Part shown: piece by piece, positions 51,247 to 51,480 of the stretch
Position numbering within the stretch: position 1 is the stretch's first letter
Layout: each line of letters begins with the position of its first letter
Assembly: GCA_036351435.1 (NCBI GenBank)
Contig: JAZBPA010000417.1
Span: forward strand, 1 to 51,480
Reading direction: 5' to 3'
Length of the DNA: 51,480 nucleotides
Source of the DNA: JAAUQA01 sp036351435
Lineage (GTDB): Bacteria; Pseudomonadota; Gammaproteobacteria; Competibacterales; Competibacteraceae
The notes under the pieces: generated by a model
Database searches by the model: none
The model's input: only the letters and a program-made list of their open reading frames with translations
Told to the model about the DNA's origin: nothing
Program-made: the position numbers and the translations under genes

Positions 51247-51480
51247 ATGAATACCGAGTTAGCACAAGAACCTATCGTCTTTTCGCTGTTTTTGATTTTT
51301 ACCGGCGCTGCAGCATTGGCCACCTTGGCTTTGTATGCGCGGCAAGCCCTGCCGGTCGCTTATATCGTGCTCGGTATATTGATGGGTGCTTCGGGGTTCG
51401 GTTGGGTATCCGATCCAACCGTTATTGAGCAAATGTCTGAAGTGGGTATCATTTTTTTGCTGTTTTTGCTCGGCTTGGAT
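51247..51480 (+). CDS. Monovalent cation/proton antiporter, CPA2 family (N-terminal part)
   Basis: The frame is open from the ATG at 51247 to the window edge, 78 codons. GGAGG lies 8 nt upstream. The hydrophobic start SLFLIFTGAAALATLALYAR, ALPVAYIVLGILMGASGFG and EVGIIFLLFLLGLD has the typical CPA2/KefB pattern, with GIIFLLFLLGL as the signature. A plus-strand frame at 51177-51428 is a shadow. The end lies beyond the window, so any regulatory TrkA-N domain is unseen. Confidence 0.85.
   Translation, partial: MNTELAQEPIVFSLFLIFTGAAALATLALYARQALPVAYIVLGILMGASGFGWVSDPTVIEQMSEVGIIFLLFLLGLD

Noticed and set aside
51177..51428. 83-codon plus-strand ORF at the right edge
   Set aside because: It is out of frame with the antiporter start at 51247, which has a strong ribosome-binding site and family motifs.
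1..51480. tRNA or rRNA genes, CRISPR arrays, insertion sequences, prophage genes
   Set aside because: No cloverleaf-like or rRNA-like stretch, regular direct repeats, transposase or phage structural genes were noticed in the gaps, all of which are under 300 bp.

Overview
The window looks like chromosomal DNA of a gammaproteobacterium. The evidence is the gene order rsmG-parA-parB-atpIBEFHAGDC-glmU, the gmk-rpoZ-spoT-ridA operon, LpxH, UbiA, and a MaeB-type malic enzyme with a phosphotransacetylase-like tail. Several proteins (the large kinase-FGE protein, the TPR protein, the cation/proton antiporter start) remind me of Competibacter-like or other deep-branching gammaproteobacteria, but that placement is from memory and is not proven. 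No rRNA, tRNA, CRISPR array, insertion sequence or prophage was recognised.

Layout. 1-4700: the 5' part of truD (cut by the left edge), a large Tat-exported multicopper oxidase, a STAS / anti-sigma-type ATPase pair, and a small secreted protein. 4.8-10.5 kb: housekeeping genes gltX, two tandem cyclophilins, lpxH and maeB. 10.7-24.3 kb: a winged-helix-like/TPR protein, rsmG-parAB, the complete F-type ATP synthase operon behind a near-consensus sigma-70 promoter, glmU and a phosphodiesterase-like enzyme. 24.3-30.0 kb: a PqiA-like membrane protein, a 1233-residue protein with two apparently dead kinase domains plus a transmembrane segment and an FGE-sulfatase domain, a COG4648-like membrane protein, and an acyltransferase gene broken by an in-frame TAG. 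30.0-34.7 kb: a peptide-type ABC transporter (binding protein and two permeases) with a receiver-histidine kinase gene inserted between the permease genes.

34.8-43.6 kb is the most interesting part: two Kai-type clock modules facing each other. The plus-strand module is histidine kinase, Rcp1-like regulator, receiver protein with a KaiA-like C-terminus, KaiB, KaiC, then a second histidine kinase. The minus-strand module has the same order, receiver/KaiA-like protein, KaiB, KaiC, and its kaiC ends 17 bp from the end of the other module. Both KaiC proteins keep two P-loops and the Ser-Thr autophosphorylation pair. Both KaiA-like proteins have an intact receiver domain instead of the dead one of classical KaiA. 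This suggests two complete KaiABC-like timers under phosphorelay control in a non-cyanobacterium.

43.8-51.5 kb: a LysR regulator, gmk-rpoZ-spoT-ridA, ubiA with a small overlapping unknown gene, an FHA/sigma-54 activator, and the start of a cation/proton antiporter (cut by the right edge). A short dispersed palindromic repeat occurs three times in intergenic gaps (3.2, 8.1 and 49.6 kb).
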